A stretch of 64,000 nt of DNA from Streptomyces iranensis (lineage in GTDB: Bacteria > Actinomycetota > Actinomycetes > Streptomycetales > Streptomycetaceae), in contig NZ_JAGGLR010000022.1 of the NCBI RefSeq assembly GCF_017874715.1, forward strand, positions 62,001 through 126,000, in the 5' to 3' direction. The position numbers and the translations under genes were made by a program. The notes beneath the pieces are model-generated. The model was given only the letters and a program-made list of their open reading frames with translations. It had not been told where the DNA came from and searched no databases. Below, piece by piece: positions 1-8,677 of this stretch (the stretch's first letter is position 1; each line of letters begins with the position of its first letter).

Positions 1-3000
1 CAGCAGCGGCTGCTGTTGGAAGCGTCCTGGGAGGCCATGGAGAGCGCGGGAATCAATCCGGCTGATGTGCGCGGCACCGAGACCGGCGTGTTCGTCGGAA
101 CTCAAGGGCAGGATTACCTGTCGCGGTTCCGGCAGCATCCAGAGGGCAGTGATGGCTATGTGCTGACGGGTAACACGGCCAGTGTTATGTCGGGGCGTTT
201 GGCGTATGTGTTTGGTCTTGAGGGGCCTGCGGTGACGGTGGATACGGCGTGTTCGTCGTCGTTGGTGGCGTTGCATCAGGCGAGTGTGGCGTTGCGCAGT
301 GGTGAGTGTTCGATGGCGTTGGCTGGTGGTGTGGCGGTGATGTCGACTCCGGGGACGTTTGTGGAGTTCTCCCGTCAGCGGGGCCTGTCGGCCGACGGCC
401 GCTGCAAGGCGTTCGCGGACGCGGCGGATGGCACGGGCTGGGGCGAGGGCGTGGGTGTGCTGTTGCTGGAGCGGTTGTCGGATGCTCGGGCTCGGGGGCA
501 TCGGGTGTTGGCGGTGGTGCGTGGTTCTGCGGTCAATCAGGACGGGGCGTCGAACGGGCTGACGGCGCCGAACGGTCCGTCGCAGGAGCGGGTGATCCGA
601 CAGGCCCTCGCCAGTGCCCGGTTGTCGGCGGCCGATGTGGATGCTGTCGAGGGCCATGGGACTGGGACGACGCTCGGTGATCCGATCGAGGCGCAGGCGT
701 TGCTGGCTACCTATGGGCGGGAGCGTGAGGGTGGTCGGCCGTTGTGGCTGGGGTCGCTGAAGTCCAACATCGGTCACACGCAGGCGGCTGCGGGCGTCGG
801 GGGTGTGATCAAGATGGTCATGGCCCTGAACCGGGAGGCGCTGCCGCGCACGTTGCATGTGGACCAGCCCTCCTCGCACGTGGACTGGGATGCGGGGGCG
901 GTCGAGCTGCTGACCGAGGCTGTCGTCTGGCCGCGAGGGGAGCGGGTCCGGCGGGCTGGGGTGTCTTCTTTTGGCGTCTCGGGGACTAATGCTCACGTCA
1001 TCCTTGAGGAAGCGCCGGCGGATGAGGCCTCGAATGTGGAGGTGGTTTCCGCTGGTGGTGGTGTGGTGCCGTGGGTTGTGTCGGGGCGTAGTGCGGGGGC
1101 GTTGGCGGCTCAGGCGGGCCGACTGCTGGAGCATGTCAGTGCTGCTCAGGCCGACGGTGGCGTGGATGCGGTGGGGGTGGGGCGTGCTCTGGTGGGCTCT
1201 CGTGCGGTGTTCGAGCACCGTGCTGTCGTTCTTGGCTCGGATGTGGAGGAGCTGACCGCTGGGCTTCAGAGGCTGGCGGAGACTGCCGTCGGTGGTGCTG
1301 GCGGTGGTGTGGTTGCGGGGCGTGTGCGGTCGGGTGGGCGTGTGGCGGTGTTGTTCTCCGGTCAGGGGAGTCAGCGGGCGGGGATGGGGCGGGAGTTGTA
1401 TGAGGCCTTTCCCGTGTTCGCATCAGCCTTCGATGAGGTGTGTGCGCGGTTTGATGTGTTGCTGGATCGGTCGTTGAAGGAGGTGGTGTTTGCCGATGCT
1501 GGTGGTTCTGGTGGTGGTGGGGGTGGGGGGTTGTTGGATCGGACGGTGTTTACGCAGGCGGGGTTGTTTGCGTTGGAGGTGGCGCTGTTTCGGTTGATGG
1601 AGTCCTTTGGGGTGCGGGTGGATTTCCTGGCTGGGCATTCGATTGGTGAGGTGGTGGCGGCGTATGTGGCGGGGGTGTGGTCGTTGGAGGATGCCTGCAC
1701 ACTTGTCGCCGCCCGGGGGCAGTTGATGCAGGATCTGCCTGGTGGTGGGGCGATGGCCTCGGTCCAGGCCACGGCGCAGGAGATGGGTCAGGCTCTGGAG
1801 GATCTGCGGGCCCAGTCCGGCGGGCTGGGTGGTGTGGTGGAGGTTGCGGCGGTTAATGGGCCGGATCAGGTGGTGGTTTCCGGTGAGGCGGCTGCGGTGG
1901 CCCGGGTGGCCGAGCATTGGCGTGGTCTGGGTCGGAAGGTGAAGGGTTTGCGGGTGGGGCATGGGTTCCACTCGGCGTTGATGGAGCCGATGCTGGACGG
2001 TTTCCGACGGGTGCTGGAAGGGTTGTCGTTTGCTTCTCCGCGGTTGACGGTGGTCTCGAATGTGACGGGTCGGCCGGCTGGGGCGGAGGAGGTGTGTTCG
2101 CCGGAGTATTGGGTGCGTCATGTCCGGCAGGCGGTGTTGTTCGGGCCGGGTGTGGAGTGGTTGGCCCGGGACGGTCAGGTGACACGGTTTGTGGAGCTCG
2201 GGCCTGACGGCGTTCTGAGCGCCATGGCTCACAACTGCCTGGCCAACCACATCGATGCCGACAGTGAGGATGGCTCTGGCGCTGAGACGGAGGTCATCGC
2301 CTCCCTGCGCCGGGACCAGCCCGAGGTACAGGCCGTGCTGACCTGTCTGGCAAGGCAATTCACCACAGGCGCGGCTATCGACTGGACCCCTGTACTCGGC
2401 AGGAGCGACAGCAGCGCCCCGGGGGCTTACCTGGGCCTGCCCACTTACGCCTTCCAACGGCAGCGCTACTGGCTCGACGCCCCGCACCACACAGCCGACG
2501 CCACCGACCTCGGCCTGGAAACCGTCGAACACCCACTGCTGGGAGCGGCCATTCCCCTTGCTGAGGGAGGGCGGGTGTTCGCAGGCCGTGTGTCCCTGCG
2601 TACGCATCCATGGCTCGTCGACCACCAGGTGCTCAAGACCGTATTGGTCCCCGGAACCGTCCTCGTCGAGATGGTGGTACGTGCGGCGGATCGGGTCGGT
2701 TGCGGTCGGGTGGATGACCTGGCGCTGGAGGCACCACTGATCCTGACGGATGAAGGTGGCGTCCAGCTTCAGGTAGTGGTGGAGGAGCCGGACGAGTCGG
2801 GTGTCCGACCGGTCGCGGTGTACTCACGCCCGGAGGATCAAGAGTTCGCCGGTGATGCCGTGTGGGTTCGCCATGCCACGGGTTCGTTGGTGGCGGGGGA
2901 GCCGGTTGGTGTTGGTGGTGGGGTGGTGTTGGAGCAGTGGCCGCCGGTGGGTGCTGAGCCGGTGGTGGCTGATCTGGATGCGTTCTATGAGCGTTTCTCC

Positions 3001-5475
3001 GAGCGTGGGTTTGATTATGGTCCGGCTTTTCGGGGGTTGGAGGCGGTGTGGCGGCGTGGTGAGGAGGTGTTTGCTCAGGTTCGTCTTCCGGGGGAGCGGG
3101 TTGGTGAGGTGGAGCGGTTTGGGGTGCATCCGGCGTTGTTGGATGCGGCCGTGCATGCGGTGGCGTTGATCGCTTCGGGTGAGGATGAGGAGGCGGCGCG
3201 TATTCCGTTTGCGTGGTCGGGGGTGCGGTTGCATGCCTCGGGTGCGTCGGTGGTGCGGGTGCGGTTGACCCGGGCGGGGTCGGATGCGGTGGCGTTGGAG
3301 GTGGCGGATGCGGCGGGCCAGCCGGTGGTGTCCATTGAGTCGCTGGCTTTGCGGCCGGTTTCGGCTGAGCAGTTGCAGGCGGCCCAGACCAGTCGTTATG
3401 ACTCGCTGTTCCAGTTGGACTGGCAGCCGGTGGCCGCGTCGGCTTCGGTTGTTGCTGGGGGTTCGTGGGCGGTTGTGGGGCCGGATGCCGGGTTGGGTGA
3501 GGCGGTGGGCCGTGCCGGTGGGGTGTGTGTTCGCTATGCGGATGTGTCCGCGTTGATCAGCGCGCTCGATGAGGGTGGGGTGGTGCCTGAGACGGTGGTG
3601 CTGTCCTGCCCGACGAGCGGTGGTGACAGCGATGTGGCTGCCGGGGTGGGGGAGTCGCTTTCCTTCGTGCTGGCTGCGGTGCAGCGGTGGCTGGGTGAGG
3701 AGCGCTTGTTCGGGTCCCGTCTGGTGGTGGCCACCTGCGGTGCGGTCGCTACGGAGACTGGGGAGGGTGTGGCCGATCTGGTGCACGCTCCGGTGTGGGG
3801 TTTGTTGCGGTCGGTGCAGACCGAGAATCCCGGCCGGTTCCTCCTGCTGGACCACGACCCTGACCACGAGATCAGCCTTGCTGCGGCGGACGCGGTGGTG
3901 CGGGTCCTCGTTGCTGGTGAGGAGCCCCAGCTGGCGGTCCGGGGTGGCACGGTCCTGGTTCCGCGCTTGTCCCGCGTGGCCAAGCCCGCAGTGGATCCCG
4001 AGGGATCTACGCGACTGGTCTCTGGTGGGACGGTGTTGGTGACGGGGGCGTCGGGTGTGTTGGCGGGTGTGGTGGCCCGGCATCTGGTGGCTGGGCATGG
4101 GGTGGAGCATCTGTTGCTGGCCAGCCGTAGGGGCTCGGATGCTCCGGGGATGGCGGAGTTGGTGGCCGAGTTGGAAGCGGCTGGGGTGTCGGTCACGGTG
4201 GCCGCGTGTGATGTGGCCGACCGCGAAGCGGTACGTGAGCTGCTGGCTGCCGTCCCGGCACAGCTTCCGCTGCGGGGAGTGGTTCACACCGCTGCGGTGG
4301 TGGACGACGGTGTTGTCGAAGGGCTGACGGATGAGCGTGTTCAGCGGGTGTTGGCGCCGAAGGTGGATGCGGCTTGGCATTTGCATGAGTTGACCCGGGA
4401 TATGGGTCTGGAGGCGTTCGTGCTGTATTCCTCCGTCGCCTCCACCCTGGGTGCTGGTGGGCAGGGGAGTTACGCGGCGGCCAACGCGTTCCTCGACGCC
4501 CTGGCTCAGCACCGCCATGCCCAGGGCCTGCCCGCCGTGTCCCTCGCCTGGGGCCTGTGGGCACAGGCCAGCGGAATCACCCAGAACCTGAGCCAGACCG
4601 ACATCGCCCGCATGGCCCGCGGCGGCACCACCGGACTCACCACCGAAGAAGGTCTCGCCCTCTTCGACACCGCTCAAAGCGTGGGACGTCCGCATGTGAT
4701 GCCGGTGCGCATGGACCTGACGTCCCACCAGGCCCATCCGGAAGTGCCGGTCCCGGCAATGCTGCGGAACCTGATACGTACGCCTCTCCGCAAGGCCGCG
4801 ACCGGGCAGAGCGGTGCGAAGGAATGGCGGGACCGGCTTCTGGGAGCGAGCCCGGAGGAGCGTGAGCGGCTTCTGCTGGACCTCGTCCGCATCTCGACCG
4901 CGACCGTTCTGGGGCACAGGGACTCCGGAGAGATCGACCTCGAAGGCGAATTCCTCGAAATGGGGTTGGATTCCCTGACGGCCGTCGAGCTGCGGAACCA
5001 GCTCGGCAGCGCCACGGGGCTGCGGCTGTCCACGACGATGGTCTTTGACCATCCGACCCCGGCCGATCTCGCGGTGCATCTCGCAGACGAGCTGAATACC
5101 CTCGCGGCCACGTCTCCTGGCTCTGCCACCCCTCCCAACCCTCCCAGTTTGCCCAGTTCGCCCAGTTCTCCCAGCTCTTCCAGCACTCCCGGCGCCACAG
5201 AGTTCAACACCGTTGGCCCCCACGCCGTACTGGCGGAGATCGAAAAGCTCCGGGAAACGCTTTCCCTCGCGTCACTGGTCAATGAGGACCGGTCCCTGGC
5301 GCTTGGCCGACTGGAGGACGTGCTCAATCAATTCGCAAAGCAGGACCAGGACCACGGCCGGGACCAGGACCAGGACCAGGACCACGGCCAGGACCAGACC
5401 CAGGACCCTGCCCAGGCGTCCCGCGGTGAAGGAGCCGAGATGAGTCCAAGCGAAGGCATCGACGTACTCAGTTGA
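1..5475 (+). CDS. Type I modular polyketide synthase, one module KS-AT-DH-KR-ACP (5' partial)
   Basis: The frame is open from base 1 and begins inside a ketosynthase, so the N-terminus lies outside the window. KS: Cys at 250-252 (TACSSS), His in EGHGTGT at 655-657, His in NIGHTQ at 775-777. AT: GHSIGE Ser at 1639-1641 and an HGFH motif, which fits malonyl-CoA. DH: His at 2623-2625 (HQVLKTVLVP, with Lys where Gly is usual) and Asp at 3142-3144. KR: about 4020-4570, with a VDD motif (B-type hydroxyl) and the YSS and SYAAAN catalytic motifs. ACP: GLDSL Ser at 4972-4974. There is no ER, so a trans-enoyl unit is expected. The C-terminus carries a Pro/Ser linker, two amphipathic helices, a Gln-Asp-rich repeat and a short tail. 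No TE is present, so the chain passes to another protein, plausibly the NRPS downstream. Codon use is mosaic (see findings). Confidence 0.96.
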   Translation, partial: QQRLLLEASWEAMESAGINPADVRGTETGVFVGTQGQDYLSRFRQHPEGSDGYVLTGNTASVMSGRLAYVFGLEGPAVTVDTACSSSLVALHQASVALRSGECSMALAGGVAVMSTPGTFVEFSRQRGLSADGRCKAFADAADGTGWGEGVGVLLLERLSDARARGHRVLAVVRGSAVNQDGASNGLTAPNGPSQERVIRQALASARLSAADVDAVEGHGTGTTLGDPIEAQALLATYGREREGGRPLWLGSLKSNIGHTQAAAGVGGVIKMVMALNREALPRTLHVDQPSSHVDWDAGAVELLTEAVVWPRGERVRRAGVSSFGVSGTNAHVILEEAPADEASNVEVVSAGGGVVPWVVSGRSAGALAAQAGRLLEHVSAAQADGGVDAVGVGRALVGSRAVFEHRAVVLGSDVEELTAGLQRLAETAVGGAGGGVVAGRVRSGGRVAVLFSGQGSQRAGMGRELYEAFPVFASAFDEVCARFDVLLDRSLKEVVFADAGGSGGGGGGGLLDRTVFTQAGLFALEVALFRLMESFGVRVDFLAGHSIGEVVAAYVAGVWSLEDACTLVAARGQLMQDLPGGGAMASVQATAQEMGQALEDLRAQSGGLGGVVEVAAVNGPDQVVVSGEAAAVARVAEHWRGLGRKVKGLRVGHGFHSALMEPMLDGFRRVLEGLSFASPRLTVVSNVTGRPAGAEEVCSPEYWVRHVRQAVLFGPGVEWLARDGQVTRFVELGPDGVLSAMAHNCLANHIDADSEDGSGAETEVIASLRRDQPEVQAVLTCLARQFTTGAAIDWTPVLGRSDSSAPGAYLGLPTYAFQRQRYWLDAPHHTADATDLGLETVEHPLLGAAIPLAEGGRVFAGRVSLRTHPWLVDHQVLKTVLVPGTVLVEMVVRAADRVGCGRVDDLALEAPLILTDEGGVQLQVVVEEPDESGVRPVAVYSRPEDQEFAGDAVWVRHATGSLVAGEPVGVGGGVVLEQWPPVGAEPVVADLDAFYERFSERGFDYGPAFRGLEAVWRRGEEVFAQVRLPGERVGEVERFGVHPALLDAAVHAVALIASGEDEEAARIPFAWSGVRLHASGASVVRVRLTRAGSDAVALEVADAAGQPVVSIESLALRPVSAEQLQAAQTSRYDSLFQLDWQPVAASASVVAGGSWAVVGPDAGLGEAVGRAGGVCVRYADVSALISALDEGGVVPETVVLSCPTSGGDSDVAAGVGESLSFVLAAVQRWLGEERLFGSRLVVATCGAVATETGEGVADLVHAPVWGLLRSVQTENPGRFLLLDHDPDHEISLAAADAVVRVLVAGEEPQLAVRGGTVLVPRLSRVAKPAVDPEGSTRLVSGGTVLVTGASGVLAGVVARHLVAGHGVEHLLLASRRGSDAPGMAELVAELEAAGVSVTVAACDVADREAVRELLAAVPAQLPLRGVVHTAAVVDDGVVEGLTDERVQRVLAPKVDAAWHLHELTRDMGLEAFVLYSSVASTLGAGGQGSYAAANAFLDALAQHRHAQGLPAVSLAWGLWAQASGITQNLSQTDIARMARGGTTGLTTEEGLALFDTAQSVGRPHVMPVRMDLTSHQAHPEVPVPAMLRNLIRTPLRKAATGQSGAKEWRDRLLGASPEERERLLLDLVRISTATVLGHRDSGEIDLEGEFLEMGLDSLTAVELRNQLGSATGLRLSTTMVFDHPTPADLAVHLADELNTLAATSPGSATPPNPPSLPSSPSSPSSSSTPGATEFNTVGPHAVLAEIEKLRETLSLASLVNEDRSLALGRLEDVLNQFAKQDQDHGRDQDQDQDHGQDQTQDPAQASRGEGAEMSPSEGIDVLS
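5341..5412 (+). repeat. Hexanucleotide (CAGGAC-like) repeat at the PKS 3' end
   Basis: Degenerate CAGGAC/CACGGC units encode a Gln-Asp-rich run (QDQDHGRDQDQD...) just before the PKS C-terminal tail. It lies between the helical tail and the last residues, so it probably acts as a flexible, length-variable linker. Repeat units are in frame, so changes in copy number would not break the gene. Confidence 0.75.
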
Positions 5476-5491
5476 CCTATGCGGGGCCTCT

Positions 5492-5529
5492 GTGGCCACG
5501 AGTGGCCAATATTGGCCACAAGTGGCCAC
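5492..5529. promoter_or_regulatory. 38-bp near-perfect palindrome, candidate operator or terminator
   Basis: The sequence is two outer GTGGCCAC octamers (5492-5499 and 5522-5529, each itself palindromic) around a perfect inner palindrome TGGCCAATATTGGCCA (5503-5518). Only the two dinucleotide spacers (GA and AA) break the dyad. It starts 16 bp after the PKS stop codon. No T-run follows, so a regulator-binding site is at least as likely as an intrinsic terminator. Confidence 0.55.
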
Positions 5530-5646
5530 CGACCCCAATGACAAGAACCCAGCGAATACGTGAGCCCGAATTCGCAGGCCACCCGCTGTGATCAACGAAG
5601 CAGGAAGGTTATCTTTGGGCTGCGGAAAATCAGAAGTCCATTGCCT

Positions 5647-5686
5647 GCCGACAGAGAGTCGACAGAGGGTCGACAGAGGGTCGACA
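5647..5686 (+). promoter_or_regulatory. Four heptamer direct repeats at 11-bp spacing, SARP-like operator
   Basis: GTCGACA occurs at 5658-5664, 5669-5675 and 5680-5686, with a one-mismatch copy GCCGACA at 5647-5653. The spacer is always 4 bp (GAGA, GAGG, GAGG). Heptamers repeated every 11 bp (one helical turn) are typical of Streptomyces antibiotic regulatory protein (SARP) sites. However, the array ends 38 bp before the candidate -35 at 5725, further upstream than SARP sites usually lie. Confidence 0.5.
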
Positions 5687-5724
5687 GCAGGCCGAAAGTG
5701 AATTATCCGGTGTTCGGCGAACCC

Positions 5725-5754
5725 TTGTCCGAGCCGCCTGATCATGGTTAGAGT
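5725..5754 (+). promoter_or_regulatory. Candidate housekeeping-type promoter for the tailoring operon
   Basis: TTGTCC (5725-5730) and TAGAGT (5749-5754) are separated by 18 bp, close to the HrdB consensus. Transcription would start near 5761, leaving a leader of about 50 nt before the monooxygenase ATG at 5810. The 11-bp repeat array and the 38-bp palindrome lie upstream, so 5476-5809 reads as a regulated promoter region. Confidence 0.5.
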
Positions 5755-5809
5755 CGGCAGCGCGGACGCCCGAGTCACATAAGACGGATTCAACGGGGAA
5801 GTGGTGTCG

Positions 5810-6835
5810 ATGGAATTCAGCGTCTTGTACTTTGCGAACCGCGAGGTCACGGATGCGTCCGCGGAATACGACCTGCTGCTGGATACGGCGCGGTTTGCCG
5901 ATGAGCACGGCTTCAGGGCGCTCTGGATGCCTGAGCGGCATTTTCATCGATTCGGCGGCGCGTATCCGAATCCGGCGTTGACGGCCGCGGCCCTCGCCAC
6001 CGTGACGCGCAACATACGGCTGCGCGCGGGAAGCGTGGTCGTGCCCCTCCACGATCCGCTGGAAGTCGTGGAGAACTGGTCATTGGTGGACAACCTCTCC
6101 CGCGGTCGCGTCGATCTGGCCTTCGGTACGGGCTGGGCGCCCAACGACTTCGTCCTGGCGCCGGACCGTTACCAGGAGCGCCGGAAGCTGACGATGGACG
6201 GGATCGAGGAGATCCGCGGTCTGTGGCGCGGGGAGCCGGTGAAACGGGTCAATGGGGAGGGCGACAGTGTCGAGATCCTCAGCTACCCTCGCCCGATGCA
6301 GCCGGAGCCCGGCCTCTGGATGACATGTTCCAGCAGCCGGGCCACGTTCGAGGAGGCCGGTGCGCGCGGCCTGAACATCCTCACCGCTCTGCTCTTCCAG
6401 AAGGTGGAGGAAGTGGCGGCGAACATCGAGGTGTATCGGGCGGCCCGCGCCAAGAACGGTCTCGATCCGGCGGGCGGCACGGTCACCCTGATGATGCACA
6501 CCTTCGCCGGCGAGAGCGACAAGCAGGTACGTGACATCGTGAAGGAGCCCTTCAAGGCGTATCTCAAGTCCTCCTTCGACCTCTGGCGCAATCAGTGGAG
6601 CGATCTGAAGGGCGTGGACCAGGAGCAAGTGGTCAACTTCGCCTTTGAACGCTACTTCCGCACCGCATCGCTGTTCGGCTCCGTCGACAAGTGCGTCCGA
6701 TCCGTGGAAAAGCTGGCCCAGGCCGGCGTGAACGAAGTCGCCTGCCTCGTGGACTTCGGCGTGACCGGCGATGAGATTCGCGCGGCCCTGCCCTATCTCG
6801 ACCAGGTCAGGAGCCGTGTCCAGGCGGGGACGTGA
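5810..6835 (+). CDS. Luciferase-like FMN-dependent monooxygenase (MupA/Atu3671-type)
   Basis: A 341-residue TIM-barrel flavin monooxygenase of the bacterial luciferase superfamily. The N-terminus (SVLYFANREV), the LWMPERHFHRFGG segment, the VPLHDPLEVVENW segment and the FGTGWAPNDF loop match the stand-alone and megaenzyme-embedded MupA/Atu3671 subgroup common in PKS/NRPS clusters. It probably oxygenates the carrier-bound or released acyl/peptidyl chain using FMNH2 and O2; the exact position is unknown. ATG 5810 is chosen because GGGGA at 5795-5799 is well spaced from it; the upstream in-frame GTG at 5801 would sit on the ribosome site. It is the first gene after the regulatory region and probably leads a co-transcribed tailoring set. 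Confidence 0.9.
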   Translation: MEFSVLYFANREVTDASAEYDLLLDTARFADEHGFRALWMPERHFHRFGGAYPNPALTAAALATVTRNIRLRAGSVVVPLHDPLEVVENWSLVDNLSRGRVDLAFGTGWAPNDFVLAPDRYQERRKLTMDGIEEIRGLWRGEPVKRVNGEGDSVEILSYPRPMQPEPGLWMTCSSSRATFEEAGARGLNILTALLFQKVEEVAANIEVYRAARAKNGLDPAGGTVTLMMHTFAGESDKQVRDIVKEPFKAYLKSSFDLWRNQWSDLKGVDQEQVVNFAFERYFRTASLFGSVDKCVRSVEKLAQAGVNEVACLVDFGVTGDEIRAALPYLDQVRSRVQAGT

Positions 6836-6920
6836 GCCAACCGGGAACCCGGAACCCCATCCGCCGTCCGTCCACCCCACCGCCGCCCAGCGGCGACGCC
6901 GATCCGAGGTGAAGGAAGAT

Positions 6921-8576
6921 ATGTCGTACGACGCTGACGTCATCGTGGTCGGTGCGGGGCTGGCCGGTCTGGTCGCCGCGGCCGAACTGGCCGACGCGGG
7001 CCGCAAGGTCATCGTGCTCGACCAGGAGGGCGAGAACTCGCTGGGCGGTCAGGCGTTCTGGTCCTTCGGCGGCCTCTTCCTCGTGGACTCACCGGAGCAG
7101 CGCCGCATGGGCATCCGGGACAGCCGTGAGCTGGCGCTGCAGGACTGGCTCGGGAGCGCCGATTTCGACCGGCCGGAGGATCACTGGCCACGTCGCTGGG
7201 CGGAGGCGTACGTGGACTTCGCCGCCGGGGAGCAGCGGTCCTGGCTCAGGGAGCGGGGCGTGCGTTTCTTCCCGCTCGTCAGCTGGACCGAACGAGGTGG
7301 TTACGCGGCGTCCGGGCACGGCAATTCGGTGCCCCGGTTCCACATCACCTGGGGCACCGGGCCCGGTCTGCTGGAGCCCTTCGTCCGCAGGGTCCTGGCC
7401 GCCAGGGCCCGGGGCCTGGTCGAGTTGCGGTACCGCCACCGGGTCACCGGGCTGTCCCGCACCGCCGGATCCGTGGACACGGTGTCCGGTGATCTGCTGG
7501 CGCCCGACGAGGTGCAGCGGGGGGCGGCCAGCTCACGTGAGGTGGTGGGCGCCTTCGAGCTCCGCGCCCAGGCGGTCATCGTCACCTCCGGTGGCATCGG
7601 CGGCAACGACGATCTCGTCCGCAGGAACTGGCCGGAGCGGCTGGGCAACCCCCCTCGGCGGATGATCGCCGGCGTTCCCGCCTACGTCGACGGGCATATG
7701 CTCGAGGTGACGGAGAAGGCCGGGGGACGGGTCATCAACGGCGACCGGATGTGGCACTACAACGAGGGGGTCCAGAACTGGGATCCCATCTGGCCCCGCC
7801 ACGGTATCCGCATTCTGCCGGGCCCCTCGTCCCTCTGGCTGGATGCCACGGGGAAGCGGCTGCCGGTGCCGCTCTTCCCCGGGTACGACACCTTGGGCAC
7901 CCTCAAGCACATCATGAGCACGGGCTACGACTACTCGTGGTTCGTACTGACCCAGAAGATCATCGAGAAGGAGTTCGCCCTCTCGGGATCGGAGCAGAAC
8001 CCCGACCTCACGGGGAAGAGCATCCGCGGTGTGCTCGGCAGGCTCCGCCCCGGCCCGCCCGGCCCCGTGGAGGCTTTCCGGCAGCACGGTGTGGACTTCG
8101 TGGTGGAGCGGGATCTGGACTCGCTGGTGCGCGGGATGAACGCGCTGACCGACGAGCCGCTGATCGACGAGGCCGAGCTCCGGCGCGAGATCGTCGCCCG
8201 TGACCGCGAGACGGTCAACAAGTTCTCCAAGGACCTTCAGATCAACGCGATCCGGGCCGCGGGAAACTACCTCGGCGACAAGCTGGGGAAGGTGGCCCCG
8301 CTGCACAGGTTGCTGGATCCCAAGGCCGGTCCGCTCATCGCGGTGCGGCTGAACATCATCACCCGCAAGTCACTCGGTGGTCTGGAGACCGACCTGTCCA
8401 GCCGGGTGCTGACCGGCACCGGCGAGCCCGTTCCGGGTGTCTACGCGGCGGGTGAGGTGGCCGGATTCGGCGGTGGCGGAGTGCACGGCTACCGCTCGCT
8501 GGAGGGGACGTTCCTCGGCGGATGTCTGCTGTCCGGCCGTGCGGCGGGCCGTGCCGCGGCGCGGGCCGTGGGCTGA
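6921..8576 (+). CDS. FAD-binding dehydrogenase, KSTD/fumarate-reductase flavoprotein family
   Basis: A 551-residue flavoprotein. The N-terminal dinucleotide-binding motif is VIVVGAGLAGLVAAAELADAG, followed by an LGGQAFWSFGGLF loop; the C-terminal FAD signature is GVYAAGEVAGFGGGGVHGYRSLEG. This arrangement is typical of 3-ketosteroid delta-1-dehydrogenase-like and fumarate-reductase-like enzymes annotated as FAD-binding dehydrogenases. Such enzymes introduce or reduce a C=C bond next to a carbonyl. A steroid substrate is unlikely here; a role in desaturating the polyketide acyl chain or its precursor is inferred from context. ATG 6921 follows GAGGTGAAGGA; an in-frame GTG lies 12 bp upstream. 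Confidence 0.85.
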   Translation: MSYDADVIVVGAGLAGLVAAAELADAGRKVIVLDQEGENSLGGQAFWSFGGLFLVDSPEQRRMGIRDSRELALQDWLGSADFDRPEDHWPRRWAEAYVDFAAGEQRSWLRERGVRFFPLVSWTERGGYAASGHGNSVPRFHITWGTGPGLLEPFVRRVLAARARGLVELRYRHRVTGLSRTAGSVDTVSGDLLAPDEVQRGAASSREVVGAFELRAQAVIVTSGGIGGNDDLVRRNWPERLGNPPRRMIAGVPAYVDGHMLEVTEKAGGRVINGDRMWHYNEGVQNWDPIWPRHGIRILPGPSSLWLDATGKRLPVPLFPGYDTLGTLKHIMSTGYDYSWFVLTQKIIEKEFALSGSEQNPDLTGKSIRGVLGRLRPGPPGPVEAFRQHGVDFVVERDLDSLVRGMNALTDEPLIDEAELRREIVARDRETVNKFSKDLQINAIRAAGNYLGDKLGKVAPLHRLLDPKAGPLIAVRLNIITRKSLGGLETDLSSRVLTGTGEPVPGVYAAGEVAGFGGGGVHGYRSLEGTFLGGCLLSGRAAGRAAARAVG

Positions 8577-8677
8577 ACGCAGAAGCGGGGCGCCGGGAAA
8601 GCGGCGCACAGGGCAACACAGGACGCCGGGTAAACGGCGTGAGCAGCACACCACTTGACGCATCGGAGAGGCTTCGG

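Noticed and set aside
4020..4110. PKS ketoreductase as inactive because its Rossmann motif reads GASGVLA
   Set aside because: The final Gly-to-Ala form is a common KR variant, and the Ser, Tyr and Asn catalytic motifs are intact.
2824..5223. Long minus-strand open frame opposite the PKS gene
   Set aside because: Antisense shadow of the DH-KR-ACP region; low-complexity His/Arg/Gln-rich translation without recognisable motifs.
8577..8677. Imperfect repeat CGCCGGGAAAGCGGCG / CGCCGGGTAAACGGCG as an operator
   Set aside because: Too short and degenerate, directly between two tightly spaced co-directional genes; likely spacer duplication.
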